Positions 1 through 6,443 of a DNA stretch of 38,655 nucleotides are shown in pieces. Numbering within the stretch: position 1 is the stretch's first letter; each line of letters begins with the position of its first letter. The stretch comes from an uncultured Bacteroidales bacterium. GTDB lineage: Bacteria > Bacteroidota > Bacteroidia > Bacteroidales > Paludibacteraceae. The notes below the pieces were generated by a model. The model was not told where the DNA came from. It did no database searches and worked only from the letters and a program-made list of their open reading frames with translations. The stretch spans positions 1-38,655 of the forward strand of contig CAMGMU010000012.1 in assembly GCA_946059305.1 (NCBI GenBank), in the 5' to 3' direction. Position numbers and translations under genes: made by a program.

Positions 1-181
1 TCCATTCGATAGTTTGTTCCCTTCAGATTTATCACCTCACATCTAAAGAGCAATTTATCGAGCGATGCAAACCTAAGTTCCTTGATATTTGGCTATATGA
101 TTGCCCCTTTTCAGGTAATTCTTTCACTTTGTACCACATAACATGTTTCTTTGTGGAACTTTGAGAGGGTATCGGTATCAT
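1..181 (-). pseudogene. istA: IS21-family transposase remnant (istA start joined to an istB-like end)
   Basis: Read on the minus strand from ATG at 181-179, a 49-residue frame begins with MIPIPSQSS, then KKHVMWYKVKEL and SYSQISRNLGLHRS. This is the N-terminal helix-turn-helix typical of IstA transposases of the IS21 family. It stops at TGA (34-32), far short of the roughly 400-500 residues of IstA. From about position 62 another frame is open to the window edge and reads LDKLLFRCEV then INLKGTNYRM, which resembles the extreme C-terminus of the IstB helper ATPase (the G-x-x-YR ending). I infer that nearly all of istA and istB was deleted, with the junction near 60-70. The IstA assignment is firmer than the IstB one, which rests on about 20 residues. 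The piece is not expected to encode active transposase. Confidence 0.6.
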
Positions 182-202
182 AGGCGTAACTTTTAGTTGG
201 CG

Positions 203-233
203 CAAAGATACTACTTTTTATTAACCTCTCAAA
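203..233 (-). promoter_or_regulatory. Bacteroidota-type promoter of the istA remnant
   Basis: On the minus strand TTTG (233-230), a 19-bp spacer and TATCTTTG (210-203) match the Bacteroidota sigma-ABfr consensus TTTG-N19/20-TAnnTTTG exactly. It lies about 20 bp upstream of the IstA ATG at 181, so the remnant may still be transcribed although its genes are gone. Confidence 0.7.
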
Positions 234-308
234 TATTCCAAGGGTTATTATTTAAATTTTCTTCTTTTCGACTTGTCGGTTTACTTTACGAAAAAGCAGT
301 TTGTCTTA

Positions 309-329
309 TACTGAATAAGGTTTACTCAT
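309..329 (+). repeat. IS3 left terminal inverted repeat
   Basis: 21 bp matching the reverse complement of 1837-1857 at 18 positions. It lies 43 bp upstream of orfA. Confidence 0.65.
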
Positions 330-371
330 AAAACGAACAAATAGTATCAAATTTTAAGATTTTTAAGTTTT

Positions 372-728
372 ATGAAGCGAACTCTAAAAAAGTATTCTCA
401 GTCTTTCCGAGATCAAGTTTTGGAAGATTATTTTAAATCAGACCTGAATCGTTCGGCATTCTGTAGGAAGTGGGACATCAATCGAGTAACGTTTGAAGGT
501 TGGTTAAACACTTGCAAGAATGAAAAAAATTGTGTATCTTTGCAGCCTAATTCAAAAACTATGGATGCAAAGACCAAAACAATAGACGATTTGCGTGCGG
601 AAAATGAACGCCTTCGTCATGAGGTAGAGTACTACAAACTTCGCTCAATGGGCTATGAACGCTTGATTGAGATTGTGAAGGAAGAAGATGGCATCGATTT
701 GTTAAAAAAAGATGGTGCCAAACAGTAG
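372..728 (+). CDS. IS3-family transposase OrfA (helix-turn-helix)
   Basis: 118 residues. It binds the IS ends and forms the N-terminal part of the transframe transposase OrfAB. Residues about 5-50 (YSQSFRDQVLEDYF then RSAFCRKWDINRVTFEGWL) form the helix-turn-helix. Residues about 70-100 (KTIDDLRAENERLRHEVEYY) form the leucine-zipper-like coiled coil used for multimerisation in this family. The frame ends at TAG 726-728, overlapping the open orfB frame, which begins at 671. A slippery A7 run at 704-710 sits in the proper phase near the end. The ATG at 372 is the first start inside the left inverted repeat and no Shine-Dalgarno is visible. Family assignment is firm; the exact IS3 subgroup is not. 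Confidence 0.88.
   Translation: MKRTLKKYSQSFRDQVLEDYFKSDLNRSAFCRKWDINRVTFEGWLNTCKNEKNCVSLQPNSKTMDAKTKTIDDLRAENERLRHEVEYYKLRSMGYERLIEIVKEEDGIDLLKKDGAKQ
704..710 (+). promoter_or_regulatory. Programmed -1 frameshift site joining orfA and orfB
   Basis: A AAA AAA heptamer in the X-XXY-YYZ phase of orfA (codons TTA AAA AAA GAT). Slipping back one base enters the orfB frame, open from 671, and gives KKRWCQTVERLSEENPLATM, the usual start of IS3-family OrfB. The heptamer type and position fit known IS3 frameshift signals. No downstream pseudoknot was worked out. Confidence 0.75.
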
Positions 729-751
729 AACGCCTGTCCGAGGAGAACCCA

Positions 752-1651
752 TTGGCAACGATGGAAACTCTTTGTGGGCTGTTTGGCAAGAGTAAACAGG
801 CATACTACAAACATAAGCGCGCTACAATAAGCGAGAAGGAATGCGAAAGCAAAATCCTCGAGATCGTGCACTACTATCGTTCTTTGATGCCCTATATAGG
901 CTGCATGAAGCTGTACCGCATCGTCTGCGATATATTGGGCAAGCAACGTAGCTATGCAAGGGATAAATTTTTGGCGTTGATGCGTCGTCATAAATTGGTG
1001 ATACCTCCTCGCCGTCCGCGCCATACGACCAACTCTAATCACTTGTACTTCAAATACCCTAATTGCTCGAAAAATCTGGAAGTTAGCCACGTAAACAAGC
1101 TTTGGGTATCTGATATTACATACATTCCTTTATCAGGTGGAAACACCTGCTATTTACACCTCGTGACGGACTATTACTCTCGCGCTATAATAGGCCATAC
1201 GCTGTCTCCTACTTTGGAGGCTAAATACACGGTAATGGCCTTAGAACAAGCGATAGCAAATGCCGGTGGCGGTAATTTATGTGGCACTACGCACCACTCC
1301 GATCGGGGCGTACAATACGCAAGCGATGCCTATACATTACTGCTCAAAGACCATCACATTCGTATCAGTATGTGTGAAGATTATAATCCGACAGATAATG
1401 CGTTGGCTGAGCGTGTAAATGGCATACTCAAGACCGAATGGATTTATCGTTTGTCCGCATTTTCAGACATACAGGAGGCGCAAGAACAGATTGCCCATAT
1501 TATAGATTTATATAATAATGTGCGCCCTCATTGGAGCCTGCAACATAAAACGCCCATGTCGGTCTACCGGGGCGATCCTTTTATTACTCCAGCCGCAAGA
1601 TGGTTTAACAACCAAGAGGAAGAAATAGAGAGCTCAAAAAAGAAAAAATGA
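752..1651 (+). CDS. IS3-family transposase OrfB (DDE integrase core)
   Basis: 299 residues from a TTG at 752; the protein is more likely made as an OrfAB fusion by -1 slippage at 704-710. Residues about 1-60 are the HTH_21-like region (LCGLFGKSKQAYYKHKR). The rve integrase core follows with the three catalytic acids: D in LWVSDITYIPL, D in HHSDRGVQYAS and E in NALAERVNGILK. The last two are separated by exactly 35 residues, the D-D-35-E signature of IS3. The end VRPHWSLQHKTPMSVY is the conserved IS3 C-terminal block. A lysine-rich tail ends at 1651. All catalytic residues are present, so it is probably functional. Confidence 0.9.
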   Translation: MATMETLCGLFGKSKQAYYKHKRATISEKECESKILEIVHYYRSLMPYIGCMKLYRIVCDILGKQRSYARDKFLALMRRHKLVIPPRRPRHTTNSNHLYFKYPNCSKNLEVSHVNKLWVSDITYIPLSGGNTCYLHLVTDYYSRAIIGHTLSPTLEAKYTVMALEQAIANAGGGNLCGTTHHSDRGVQYASDAYTLLLKDHHIRISMCEDYNPTDNALAERVNGILKTEWIYRLSAFSDIQEAQEQIAHIIDLYNNVRPHWSLQHKTPMSVYRGDPFITPAARWFNNQEEEIESSKKKK

Positions 1652-1672
1652 TGGCAGAAGAAAAAAATGAAG

Positions 1673-1708
1673 TTTTTGGTTGAGTCGCTGCAGCGACTCA
1701 ACCAAAAA
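1673..1708. repeat. 36-bp perfect palindrome behind orfB
   Basis: The 18 bases 1673-1690 are exactly complementary to 1691-1708, with the centre at CTGCAG. It lies 21 bp after the orfB stop and inside the IS. The order is T5 at the 5' side and A5 at the 3' side, so it is not a classic U-tract terminator. It could form a cruciform or act as an RNA hairpin that blocks read-through or protects the mRNA end. Confidence 0.8.
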
Positions 1709-1836
1709 CCCAAGCCACCCCAACGTCTCCTAAAGGTAAACCCATTACGGAATCGAAACAACTATTTTAGAATACGAGTCAACCTTTTCAGGAAACGTGT
1801 CAACAATGTACGATTATTAAGAAACGACATCCGTAA

Positions 1837-1857
1837 ACGAGTCAACCTTTTTCAGTA
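1837..1857 (-). repeat. IS3 right terminal inverted repeat
   Basis: Complementary to 309-329 at 18 of 21 positions. A second copy of its inner 18 bp stands at 1774-1791 in the same orientation (one T fewer), and a weaker one at 1795-1810. The right end therefore carries repeated, possibly transposase-binding, motifs. Confidence 0.6.
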
Positions 1858-1909
1858 CAAAGCACACGATAATTGTTGCAGGCAGTTTGGAGGTGGATTT
1901 TTCGCAAAC

Positions 1910-1964
1910 TCTGCATTAAGTCTGCATTAAGTCTGCAACAAGTCTGCAACCGGTCTATCAGAAG
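1910..1964 (+). repeat. 11-bp tandem repeat (tctgcattaag type)
   Basis: Two identical 11-bp units (1910-1920, 1921-1931), two variants (1932-1942, 1943-1953) and a decayed fifth (1954-1964). It lies in the gene-free stretch 1858-2158. A hairpin with arms AGGACGG (1999-2005) and CCGTCCT (2026-2032) follows. No gene is seen in this stretch. Confidence 0.75.
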
Positions 1965-2072
1965 GCTCAAAAACAGCATATTCTGAACGATGAATATTAG
2001 GACGGAGATACTATAGGGAGCTATCCCGTCCTGCCAACGAACAATACAAGGGCCGCAAGAGCCTTGCGGGCC

Positions 2073-2137
2073 GTTCCAAGAGCCCGGAGGCCGTTCCAGG
2101 TGGTTCCAGATAGTTCCAAAGCGCTGCGCGCGTTCCA
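2073..2137 (-). repeat. TGGAAC mini-hairpin array A
   Basis: On the minus strand five TGGAAC words (plus-strand GTTCCA starts at 2073, 2093, 2103, 2113, 2132) are spaced 20, 10, 10 and 19 bp. Long steps contain short stem-loops such as GCGC-GCA-GCGC; short steps are TGGAAC plus 4 nt. The array starts 22 bp beyond the end of the phosphopantetheinyl transferase gene and resembles the array inside that gene. Confidence 0.8.
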
Positions 2138-2158
2138 TGGACGGAGGGACGGGGAGAA

Positions 2159-2863
2159 TTAACAGGGGAAAGATTCGAAGGGACTGATGGCTTGTTGGGC
2201 GATGGAGAACGCGTATCCCTTGCGGGGGAAGATGCGGGTGAGGATGGTCTCTGAACCCGACAAAACCTCGCGCAAGTCGCCCTCAATGCCCGTTCCACGT
2301 AACTTCAGCACCGCCTCCTTGCGCGTCCAGATGGCGGAGAAGAGCGCTTCGGGCGTTCCAGGTGGTTCCAGGAGCCCGGAGGGCGTTCCAGATGCGCTAA
2401 TGCGCGTTCCAAGTGGTTCCAGGGTAGCGGCGGAAGCAGCGGAAGCGGCGGTAGCGGCGGAAGCGGCGATAGCAGCTTGTTCGGTGGGGTTCATGGTGCG
2501 GGCTATGAGGGCCGCAGAGGGGGAACGAAACGCCTCGATATCGACCCCTATAGGCGCATCAGCAATGGCCACCAAGATGGCGTTCTTCGTATGCGAAATG
2601 CTGAAATGGATGTCCGGCCTGTCAAGCAGAAACGGTTTGCCTTTCTCCGTATAACCAAACTCCGGTTTGGCCTTATCCAACTCCGGATAGACGGCCGCAA
2701 GGAGTTCGAGCAGCATCAGATACGACTTCAGGCAACAGAATTGTCCGAACGTATGCTGATACCGCAACGCTTGTTGTCTCCGCTGCTCTGAGACGAGCGG
2801 AAGCATCTCACGAACGGCTTCGTCCGAAGAGAGATGCATGTGGTCAAATATTTCGTATAGCAT
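2159..2863 (-). CDS. Sfp-type 4'-phosphopantetheinyl transferase with an in-frame repeat insert
   Basis: 234 residues from ATG 2863-2861, chosen because it begins MLYEIFDHMH and leaves 5 bp to the upstream gene; an ATG at 2899 would overlap that gene by about 30 bp. It transfers phosphopantetheine from CoA to carrier proteins. Family motifs are KPFL with IHFSISHT (about 76-92), the Mg-binding IGVDIE (105-110) and WTRKEAVLKLRGTGI (179-193). Between the last two motifs, residues about 131-172 are foreign: an alanine-rich stretch (AASAATAASAASAAT), then LEPLGTRISASGTPSGLLEPP, encoded by TGGAAC repeats (array B). The insert is in frame and the conserved residues on both sides are intact, so activity is plausible. 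It is probably co-transcribed with the PAP2 gene upstream. Whether it serves fatty acid or secondary metabolism is not shown. Confidence 0.85.
   Translation of the reverse strand: MLYEIFDHMHLSSDEAVREMLPLVSEQRRQQALRYQHTFGQFCCLKSYLMLLELLAAVYPELDKAKPEFGYTEKGKPFLLDRPDIHFSISHTKNAILVAIADAPIGVDIEAFRSPSAALIARTMNPTEQAAIAASAATAASAASAATLEPLGTRISASGTPSGLLEPPGTPEALFSAIWTRKEAVLKLRGTGIEGDLREVLSGSETILTRIFPRKGYAFSIAQQAISPFESFPC
2355..2421 (-). repeat. TGGAAC mini-hairpin array B, inside a coding region
   Basis: Five TGGAAC words on the minus strand (plus-strand GTTCCA starts 2355, 2365, 2385, 2406, 2416; steps 10, 20, 21, 10) encode the odd segment of the phosphopantetheinyl transferase. Hairpins include GCGC-ATTA-GCGC and GCCC-TCC-GGGC. 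Adjacent 2424-2475 is a GCGGCGGAAGC-type repeat that encodes the alanine run. Confidence 0.85.
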
Positions 2864-2868
2864 GATAA

Positions 2869-3528
2869 TCAGTGTGTTAAGATTCCTTTGTTGCCCCATT
2901 TTTCAGTCCATCTCTTGTATAGCGGCCAGAGCATCATCGGCACCATTACGCCAATGCAAGAGCCTGCGCATACGTCCATTAAGAAATGCTGGCTGAGGTA
3001 AATACGGCTATATGCACCGAGAGCAGCAAGGAGGAGGGCAACAAGGGCAATGAGCGTGCGGAGGGCAGCGGATTGGTTTTTGCAGAGCGCGGGAAGCACG
3101 ATTACGAGGACCGTAAAGAACACGAAAAACGTTTGCGTATGTCCGGATGGGAAAGAATGCCAGTTATGCATGCGCACTCCTTCAACGATGATTTGCTGAA
3201 AAGCGGGATCGTTGCCAAAAACGGTCACAGGCCGAGGCATATTGAAGCTATGCTTAAGCACCTGAACCAGAGCGGCCGCAGCTACTTCTGAAATCGCATA
3301 GTAAGCGAGCATACTGTAGCGTCGGCAGAAGAGCAGGAGCGCAATTACATATAGTGGCCATTGAGCGAAATACGTGATGGTCCGCATACACCCATCGAGG
3401 AAAGGGGTGTGAAGGCCGTTGAGCCAGAGATGCAGCTCGGGCTTAGGCACCAGCAGAAGCGCCACCAACATGGCGAGGAAAAGCAGGAAATAGCCCGCAA
3501 AATAGGAAATCGTTTGCTTCGTGCACAT
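2869..3528 (-). CDS. PAP2-family membrane phosphatase
   Basis: 219 residues from ATG 3528-3526 (MCTKQTISYF); upstream in-frame codons lie in or before the promoter. It is an integral membrane acid phosphatase of the type that dephosphorylates undecaprenyl pyrophosphate or other lipid phosphates. The three motifs are present: K-x6-RP (KHSFNMPRP, about 92-100), PSGHT (127-131) and SR-x5-H-x3-D (SRIYLSQHFLMD, 174-185). Several hydrophobic segments (about 8-28, 55-70, 78-92, 134-150, 155-175) fit a multi-pass protein with the active site on the outer face. It is the first gene of a two-gene minus-strand unit with the phosphopantetheinyl transferase and has a perfect promoter at 3553-3583. Substrate cannot be read from the sequence. 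Confidence 0.88.
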   Translation of the reverse strand: MCTKQTISYFAGYFLLFLAMLVALLLVPKPELHLWLNGLHTPFLDGCMRTITYFAQWPLYVIALLLFCRRYSMLAYYAISEVAAAALVQVLKHSFNMPRPVTVFGNDPAFQQIIVEGVRMHNWHSFPSGHTQTFFVFFTVLVIVLPALCKNQSAALRTLIALVALLLAALGAYSRIYLSQHFLMDVCAGSCIGVMVPMMLWPLYKRWTEKWGNKGILTH

Positions 3529-3552
3529 AATCTTGCAAAGTAAATCAGCATG

Positions 3553-3583
3553 CAAAGTTACGAAAAAAATTATAAATATCAAA
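3553..3583 (-). promoter_or_regulatory. Promoter of the PAP2-PPTase unit
   Basis: TTTG (3583-3580), 19-bp spacer, TAACTTTG (3560-3553) on the minus strand, an exact Bacteroidota consensus, 25 bp upstream of the chosen ATG. Confidence 0.8.
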
Positions 3584-3589
3584 AAAATA

Positions 3590-3621
3590 TTTGGTCAATT
3601 GCGAAAAAAATCGTAATTTTG
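3590..3621 (+). promoter_or_regulatory. Promoter of the DUF4301 unit
   Basis: TTTG (3590-3593), 20-bp spacer, TAATTTTG (3614-3621). It stands back to back with the PAP2 promoter, the two -33 boxes only 6 bp apart, so polymerases at the two sites would probably hinder each other. The leader to the ATG at 3719 is about 90 nt. Confidence 0.8.
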
Positions 3622-3718
3622 TGGCGAATATCGGTGATATTATCATTTGCAATATATTTTCATCATCATCGAGCATTCCAAACAACACGTATCAAACCAC
3701 GTTAAAAACACTCAAAAT

Positions 3719-5143
3719 ATGTTTACCGAAAAAGACCTCCAACAGCTCGCTCAGCGCGGAATCACGCCCGAGCAGGCCGAAACTCAGCTTCACTCTTTTG
3801 CAACCGGTTTTCCGGCCCTTGACATCACGGCAGCTGCCTCAGTAGGCAATGGCATTCTGCAAATCGATGACCCCGCTGCTTATCTATCCGCATGGGATCA
3901 GTACCTGAAAGAGAACCACACGATTCTTAAGTTTGTGCCCGCGTCAGGCGCAGCCAGCCGAATGTTTAAGAACCTCTTCGAGTATCTGGAGAATGGTGAA
4001 GAAACGCCGTTCATTCAGAAGTTCCTCGGCAACCTGCCTCATTTTGCTTTTTACGATGAACTGAAGCAACTCAGTCCGTCGGACTCCGGTCAAGACATCG
4101 TAAGAACGTTGCTCGATACGATGCATTATGGCAAGCTTCCGAAAGGGCTCTTGAAGTTCCATTCGTATGCCGATGGCGCTCGTACGCCGGCATTGGAGCA
4201 CTTGGTAGAAGGTGCACTCTATGCCAAGAATGAGAAGCAGGAGGTGAACCTCCACTTCACGGTGAGCACCGAGCATCGTGTTTTGTTTGAAGAGCATATT
4301 GCAGCCAACAAGCAGGCGTTTGAAGAGAAATACGGGGTGCATTACAACGTCAGTTTCTCGGAGCAGAAACCCTCTACTGACACCATCGCAGCCGACATGG
4401 AAGGTAAGCCTTTCCGCACAGCCGATGGTAAGCTTCTCTTCCGTCCGGGCGGCCATGGTGCGCTCATCGCCAACTTAGGCGAGCAGGATGCGGATGTGGT
4501 ATTCATCAAGAACATTGACAACGTAGTACCCGACCGCTTGAAAGAGCCTACTATTCTCTACAAGAAGATTCTTGCCGGTATCTTGGTAACGCTTCAGCAG
4601 CAGATTTTTGCTTATCTGAAGGAGTTGGAGGGTGAAGTAACGGCAGATCGCATCGAGGAGATGCAGGCGTTCTGCGAGAACAAGTTGTTCCTTACGTTGC
4701 CTATATATAATAAGGAGTCGCTTCAGGCAGCTTTCAACCGTCCTATTCGCGTATGCGGCATGGTGAAGAACGAGGGCGAGCCGGGTGGCGGTCCGTTCTT
4801 GGTACGCGACGCCCAGGGAGCCGTACAGGACCAGATCCTCGAGTCCGTACAGATAGCCGATCCGAACCTGATGAAGCAGGCAACCCACTTCAACCCGGTG
4901 GATCTCGTTTGCGCCATCAAGGATTATAAGGGCGAGCGCTTCTGCCTGCAGGATTACGTTGACCCGCTTACGGGCTTCATCTCTCAGAAATCCAAAGACG
5001 GACGAGAGCTGCAAGCGCTCGAGCTTCCCGGTCTCTGGAATGGGGCTATGGCTCGCTGGAACACGGTGTTTGCCGAAGTGCCCATTGAGACGTTCAACCC
5101 CGTAAAGACCGTCAACGACCTGCTCCGCGACCAGCATCAGTAA
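3719..5143 (+). CDS. DUF4301 family protein, nucleotidyltransferase-like
   Basis: 474 residues from ATG 3719 (MFTEKDLQQLAQRGIT), the usual start of this Bacteroidota family; the frame is open upstream but into the leader. No signal peptide, so cytoplasmic. Visible conserved blocks are FVPASGAASRMFKNL (about 73-86), RPGGHGALIANL (242-253) and VFIKNIDNVVPDRLK (261-275). The first resembles a nucleotide-binding loop and the later two resemble the sugar-nucleotide site and acidic metal site of UDP-sugar pyrophosphorylases. I infer a GT-A-type nucleotidyltransferase fold; no enzyme activity can be claimed. First gene of a plus-strand run, followed after a hairpin by two lipoproteins. Confidence 0.85.
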   Translation: MFTEKDLQQLAQRGITPEQAETQLHSFATGFPALDITAAASVGNGILQIDDPAAYLSAWDQYLKENHTILKFVPASGAASRMFKNLFEYLENGEETPFIQKFLGNLPHFAFYDELKQLSPSDSGQDIVRTLLDTMHYGKLPKGLLKFHSYADGARTPALEHLVEGALYAKNEKQEVNLHFTVSTEHRVLFEEHIAANKQAFEEKYGVHYNVSFSEQKPSTDTIAADMEGKPFRTADGKLLFRPGGHGALIANLGEQDADVVFIKNIDNVVPDRLKEPTILYKKILAGILVTLQQQIFAYLKELEGEVTADRIEEMQAFCENKLFLTLPIYNKESLQAAFNRPIRVCGMVKNEGEPGGGPFLVRDAQGAVQDQILESVQIADPNLMKQATHFNPVDLVCAIKDYKGERFCLQDYVDPLTGFISQKSKDGRELQALELPGLWNGAMARWNTVFAEVPIETFNPVKTVNDLLRDQHQ

Positions 5144-5149
5144 TACACA

Positions 5150-5172
5150 GGTGGGGGCGTTTCTCCCCCACC
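5150..5172 (+). terminator. GC-rich hairpin between DUF4301 and the serine hydrolase gene
   Basis: GGTGGGGG (5150-5157), 7-nt loop, CCCCCACC (5165-5172). It lies 7 bp after the DUF4301 stop. No T-run follows, so it may only reduce read-through or protect the upstream mRNA end. Confidence 0.45.
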
Positions 5173-5195
5173 CTAATTGAACCCAACAGTTGTAT

Positions 5196-6341
5196 ATGAC
5201 TACCATTCGAAGCATTCATCACTTCCTCCGAGCCCTTGTTCAGCAAGGGCTCAGGGTGGTGATGTTGGCTTTCATGGCCCATGTATCGTTGTCCTCCTGC
5301 AAGTGCCAAGTGCCGCAATCGGGAGCAGATCAGGATGCATTGGTGCGCCTGACTACTCCACTCGACTCGGCTAAGGCAGCGTCATTCGACCGTATGTTTC
5401 CTGCCGTAAACGGCGTCAGTTCATCAGACTTGCATAGCCTGATGGTGGTTCAGCACGACACGGTGCTGTATGAGCGTTACGCCACGGGTCATAGTGCCGA
5501 CGAGCTGCATATATGTTGGTCAGCCACGAAGACGTTTACCGCTCTCGCGGTAGGTCTGGCTCAAGCGGAAGGTCTGCTCGATGTGCACGCTCCTCTGCTG
5601 CAGTACCTGCCCAAGAACGAGTTACCCGACACGCTCAGCGACCCTCGTTGGCAGACGCTCACGCTCCACCACGTGCTCTCGATGTGCTCGGGTTTGGAGG
5701 CCGACAACTCTACCAATCGTATCCGTTCGGGCGAGCTATTCTGCCCGCTCCGCGCGATAGTCGAACGCGGTTTTCGCGATGTCCCCGGTCGGAAATGGCG
5801 CTATAATGGTGCCGACTCATATCTGGCTGCCGTATGCGTGGAGACGGTTACCGGTCGCACGCTTGATGCATACTTAGGCGAACGGCTATTTGGTCCACTC
5901 GGCATCCTCTCATGGGAGTGGGAGCACGATGCGATGGGGCATTGCCCTGGCGGATTCGGTCTGCACCTCACTACCGAGAGCCTCGCTAAGATCGGTTTGC
6001 TCATCCTGCATCAGGGCCGCTGGGGCAATCAGCAACTGGTGCCAGCCGATTGGATAGCACAGATGACCACTATTCACGCATGGCAGAACGCTAACAACCA
6101 ACCGCTCAGCGAAGCCGAACAAAAGACCCAATATGCGCGCAAAGCCTCCGATTGGCATGTGGGTTACGGCTATCAGATGTGGGCGTGTCGCGCTCCCGGA
6201 GCGATGCGTATCGACGGCATGTGGGGACAATATGTAGTCATCATGCCCGACAAAGATGCCGTAGGCATCATGACCACTTTATGTACGGAAAGAGCCGTAC
6301 AAATGGATGCATTTTGGCTGAACGTATATGAGAAGTTATGA
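5196..6341 (+). CDS. Beta-lactamase-fold serine hydrolase, lipoprotein
   Basis: 381 residues from ATG 5196; a TTG at 5190 is also possible. The N-terminus has a hydrophobic run ending in the lipobox LSSC (Cys about 35), so it is probably a lipoprotein. The family (class C beta-lactamases, low-molecular-weight PBPs, esterases) uses a serine in S-x-x-K: here WSATKTF, S109 and K112. WRYNGADSYLAA (about 201-212) is the second active-site block, and GYGYQMWACR with IDGMWGQYVVIMP is the usual C-terminal part. GFGLHLTTESLAKIGLLILHQGRW is typical of these hydrolases. Likely acts on peptidoglycan peptides or small esters in the periplasm; the substrate is unknown and antibiotic resistance should not be inferred. 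It sits between a DUF4301 gene and a transglutaminase-like lipoprotein in the same direction. Confidence 0.88.
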   Translation: MTTIRSIHHFLRALVQQGLRVVMLAFMAHVSLSSCKCQVPQSGADQDALVRLTTPLDSAKAASFDRMFPAVNGVSSSDLHSLMVVQHDTVLYERYATGHSADELHICWSATKTFTALAVGLAQAEGLLDVHAPLLQYLPKNELPDTLSDPRWQTLTLHHVLSMCSGLEADNSTNRIRSGELFCPLRAIVERGFRDVPGRKWRYNGADSYLAAVCVETVTGRTLDAYLGERLFGPLGILSWEWEHDAMGHCPGGFGLHLTTESLAKIGLLILHQGRWGNQQLVPADWIAQMTTIHAWQNANNQPLSEAEQKTQYARKASDWHVGYGYQMWACRAPGAMRIDGMWGQYVVIMPDKDAVGIMTTLCTERAVQMDAFWLNVYEKL

Positions 6342-6396
6342 GGAAATTATGCTTCTGCAGGTGCCGATATGCATTTTCCAATCCTTGAAAAACACA

Positions 6397-6426
6397 TAAG
6401 GTGGGTTCTAAAAATTCCCACTTAAG
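6397..6426 (+). repeat. Short interspersed hairpin repeat (aggtgggttctaa type)
   Basis: TAAG-G-TGGG and CCCACTTA form an 8-bp stem with one bulged G. The first 21 bases recur nearly unchanged at about 22904-22925, and the core aaggtggg also occurs at 22674 and 22946, so this is a dispersed repeat. It lies just before the GTG start of the next gene. Confidence 0.55.
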
Positions 6427-6443
6427 AAAAACTATTTATTATT

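Larger units (their letters stand above)
309..1857 (+). mobile_element. IS3-family insertion sequence, about 1.55 kb
   Basis: The two transposase frames (372-728 and 752-1651) are flanked by imperfect inverted repeats. Left, 309-329 begins TACTGAATAAGG. Right, 1837-1857 ends CCTTTTTCAGTA. Read inward, 18 of 21 positions match. The usual IS3 5'-TG and CA-3' ends would be at 312 and 1854. I see no 3-4 bp target duplication beside either possible boundary, so the flanks may have diverged or recombined. Between orfB and the right end lie about 200 bp without coding, holding a 36-bp palindrome and two partial extra copies of the right repeat (1774-1791 and 1795-1810). The frames look intact, so the element may be active. 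Confidence 0.8.

Noticed and set aside
309..1857. Target-site duplication for the IS3 element
   Set aside because: None of the 3-4 bp pairs flanking the possible ends match.
2187..2654. Plus-strand frame of 155 codons across the phosphopantetheinyl transferase
   Set aside because: It consists mainly of the repeat array read in the opposite direction; the minus strand carries the enzyme motifs.
4475..5215. Long minus-strand open frame opposite the DUF4301 gene
   Set aside because: Antisense to a well-supported gene, with no recognised motif and no promoter; explained by codon bias.
5196..6341. Acquired antibiotic resistance beta-lactamase
   Set aside because: The fold is shared with many peptidoglycan and ester hydrolases; nothing points to antibiotic substrates or mobile linkage.
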